Shown: piece by piece, positions 9,470 to 11,516 of the stretch
How positions within the stretch are numbered: the first letter of the stretch is position 1
Layout: every line of letters starts with the position of its first letter
Origin: Smittium culicis
Lineage: Eukaryota > Kickxellomycota > Harpellomycetes > Harpellales > Legeriomycetaceae
Assembly (NCBI GenBank): GCA_001970855.1
Contig: LSSN01005700.1
Span: forward strand, 1 to 11,516
Reading direction: 5' to 3'
Length of the DNA stretch: 11,516 bases
Notes under the pieces: generated by a model
What the model was told of the DNA's origin: nothing
The model's input: the letters and a program-made list of their open reading frames with translations, nothing else
Database searches by the model: none
Program-made: the position numbers and the translations under genes

Positions 9470-9486
9470 AAAAAAAAATTTTTTTT
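9470..9486. promoter_or_regulatory. A9T8 tract upstream of APT1
   Basis: Nine A followed by eight T, about 155 bases upstream of the APT1 ATG. Rigid dA:dT tracts exclude nucleosomes and are common in fungal promoters. The role here is inferred from position only. Confidence 0.35.
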
Positions 9487-10615
9487 CAAAACAATTTTCA
9501 ATATGCACTTTGGCTCCTGGGCATAATTACATAATAACAACACGCTATTAAATTAGTCCCTGTGTCAAACACCAAAAATATATAGTAGAAAAAATGTCTC
9601 ATGCTGCATAAACATGATCTTTAAATGCGGTGTTGATATTAAAGCTTATGCAAACCCAATTAATACGTAGGCAATGTTTTGTATCGTTGCTTATTGGGTG
9701 GATACTATTAATCACAATTCAATTGTTCATGTCCAATAATATACTTGATCAAAGAGCTCTAGGTAATGGTTGGATGGATTTTCTATATCATGTTACGATA
9801 GATTAACTTTATAATTCGAATTGATCAAAATGCAATAAGTTTGTGCTACTCGTCCCATATGTCAGTTAAAGCGTCATTTCCAATTTTGACTTCTAATCAA
9901 CTAATTGCATAATTATTAAAAGTAAAAGAAGCGTTATTTTTCGCTGATAAAGTGCAGTATGAACTACAACACTACCAGCTGGTACTGTGCATTTACATAG
10001 TCACATTATAATACACCAAGCATAAATTGAAAGTAACCGAAAAAGTTTTTATTAATGTGTGGATCACGCTTGATGACAGTTTTTTTCGTTTGACCAAGAT
10101 TTGTTACGAAATAAAAATTTTTATTTAGCTAAACTTTGAATACATATGAATAAAGTGTGATCAGAAAGTCAACAGATTTCTATTAGACACAATCCCTAAT
10201 ATGTAGTTATGTGGAAGCTATAGATTATTAAGCTCTGTTTATTGCAGAAGATAATTAACTTTTTATATTTAGTTATTTGATATTAAAAAAATTGTAAGAA
10301 AGATATTATCCCTAATGATTGTACACTATTTCTTTGACGCCGTTAACTATTCGCAATCCATGCTATTAGATTACCTTGCTAAATTTTAGGAGATAAAATT
10401 CCCCTATCTAATAATTTCTAGTTCTTTTAATTTATTTCTGTAAAAAACCACAATTAATGTTATTTGATTATTCACGAAATGCATACTAGAATATTTTTAT
10501 AGAATTTTTTATTTAATTTAAAAGAATCCATTAATATATTATTGGTTTGATGATAACAAATAATTATCAACTACTTTATTCAGTACTAGTAATTCTGGAA
10601 ATCTGATTTAATTTA

Positions 10616-10631
10616 TTTTTTTTTTTTTTTT
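10616..10631. repeat. Homopolymer T16
   Basis: Sixteen consecutive T in gene-free DNA. No gene is near enough to assign a role. Confidence 0.9.
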
Positions 10632-10920
10632 GGAAATATATGTATTTTCCACAAATTCTCTAGAGTAACTACAACTTGGTGATAGAGTATGTTATAAAAA
10701 TGGATAAAAGAATTATCAGCTCAACATCAGTATACTATAGTATGAACTTTTAATAATGGTTTTTCCATTAAAATATTTATCAACAATAACTTTAATTACT
10801 CCTATTCGGTGCGATGTACTATAACAGAAGAAAAAAAAGAAAATATCCACATTTTTAAGCAAATTATCAACAGTAATCTATTATTGATAATATGAAATAA
10901 TCTTATAGAAAGCGGAACAT

Positions 10921-10983
10921 TATAATTAAATTCTATTTGTTTATTATTAAAAAGAATAAACTATTGGTTATATAATTAAATTC
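10921..10983. repeat. 13-base direct repeat, 50 bases apart
   Basis: TATAATTAAATTC occurs at 10921-10933 and again at 10971-10983, each followed by a similar ATTTG-containing stretch. It could be a remnant of local duplication, or chance in AT-rich DNA. Confidence 0.5.
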
Positions 10984-11516
10984 ATTTGGTAGTTTTTTCT
11001 AATAGGATTAAATAATAAAACTTATGGAAAATGGCCAGTAAAAATATAATAGGAATGATTCAATACTTCCAAATAGTCTCCAGTATATTGCGTATGTTCA
11101 AATTATTATTGAATAAATTTTATATATATTACCATCTAATCAAATGTATAAATCGAACATTTTTACCATGAGTAGTGGAAAATAAAGTCAAAAAAAAACT
11201 TATTAATAGTAGAATTTCTTATTTATAATATTTTTCCCGAGTTGATAAAAATTATAGCACAATAAACATAGTATGAATCATAATATTATTATAAAATAAG
11301 TCTGTATAGATTCGATTTTATAACAGAGAGTTATTAGAATTGTTTGATTTCTATCTGAAGTAAAGGAAATTTTATCATTAAGTAGTTTATAGATTAAAGT
11401 TTGTAACAAGACATAAACACCAATAATTATAGCTAAAACCACAGTTTTAAAATTAGAAAGTTAATAAAAACATAAATAAAGCATAATTGAATAATTAACG
11501 TTAAAAAAAATGAGAT

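Larger units (their letters stand above)
9487..11516. other. AT-rich stretch without a supported gene
   Basis: About 2 kb in which every frame on both strands is broken by frequent stops. I see no conserved protein motif, tRNA, rRNA or array. It holds a 12-base perfect palindrome TACCAGCTGGTA at 9973-9984, a T16 run at 10616-10631 and a 13-base direct repeat at 10921 and 10971. The far right is the most AT-rich part. Confidence 0.55.

Noticed and set aside
10261..10271. TTTTATATTTA, an exact match to the budding-yeast replication-origin consensus.
   Set aside because: The consensus applies to Saccharomyces relatives and is expected by chance in DNA this AT-rich.

Overview
This is a very AT-rich eukaryotic window with short GT-AG introns. 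Intron 1 of the first gene carries a TACTAAT branch site close to its acceptor. The short introns, the compact gene spacing and a yeast-like adenine phosphoribosyltransferase fit a fungus. The very low G+C and the number of introns suggest an early-diverging lineage more than a budding yeast, but that placement is inference. No prokaryotic, viral or mobile-element signature was seen.

Layout. (1) Positions 1-4174, plus strand: a MutL-family mismatch-repair gene of the PMS1 class, cut by the left window edge. I rebuilt it from six exons. The first five exons encode the ATPase core motifs and are missed if only the 1027-residue open frame is read. (2) Positions 4175-4291: a short convergent intergenic gap. 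(3) Positions 4292-6378, minus strand: an unidentified gene that can be assembled from about eight exons into roughly 512 residues. It has a charged helical N-terminus, a hydrophobic middle and a polar, basic, probably disordered C-terminal half. One internal junction is ambiguous. (4) Positions 6379-8747: about 2.4 kb with no supported gene, only homopolymer tracts and a few exon-like islands. (5) Positions 8748-9317, minus strand: APT1, a complete intronless adenine phosphoribosyltransferase of 189 residues. (6) Positions 9318-11516: the APT1 upstream region followed by AT-rich DNA with no supported gene.

The genes do not form a pathway. The MutL protein acts in nuclear DNA repair or recombination, normally as a heterodimer with MLH1. 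APT1 acts in cytosolic purine salvage. The middle gene has no function I can assign. I found no convincing new multi-gene system. The most useful results are the exon reconstructions, the lack of a recognisable nuclease motif in the MutL protein, and the unidentified spliced gene beside it.
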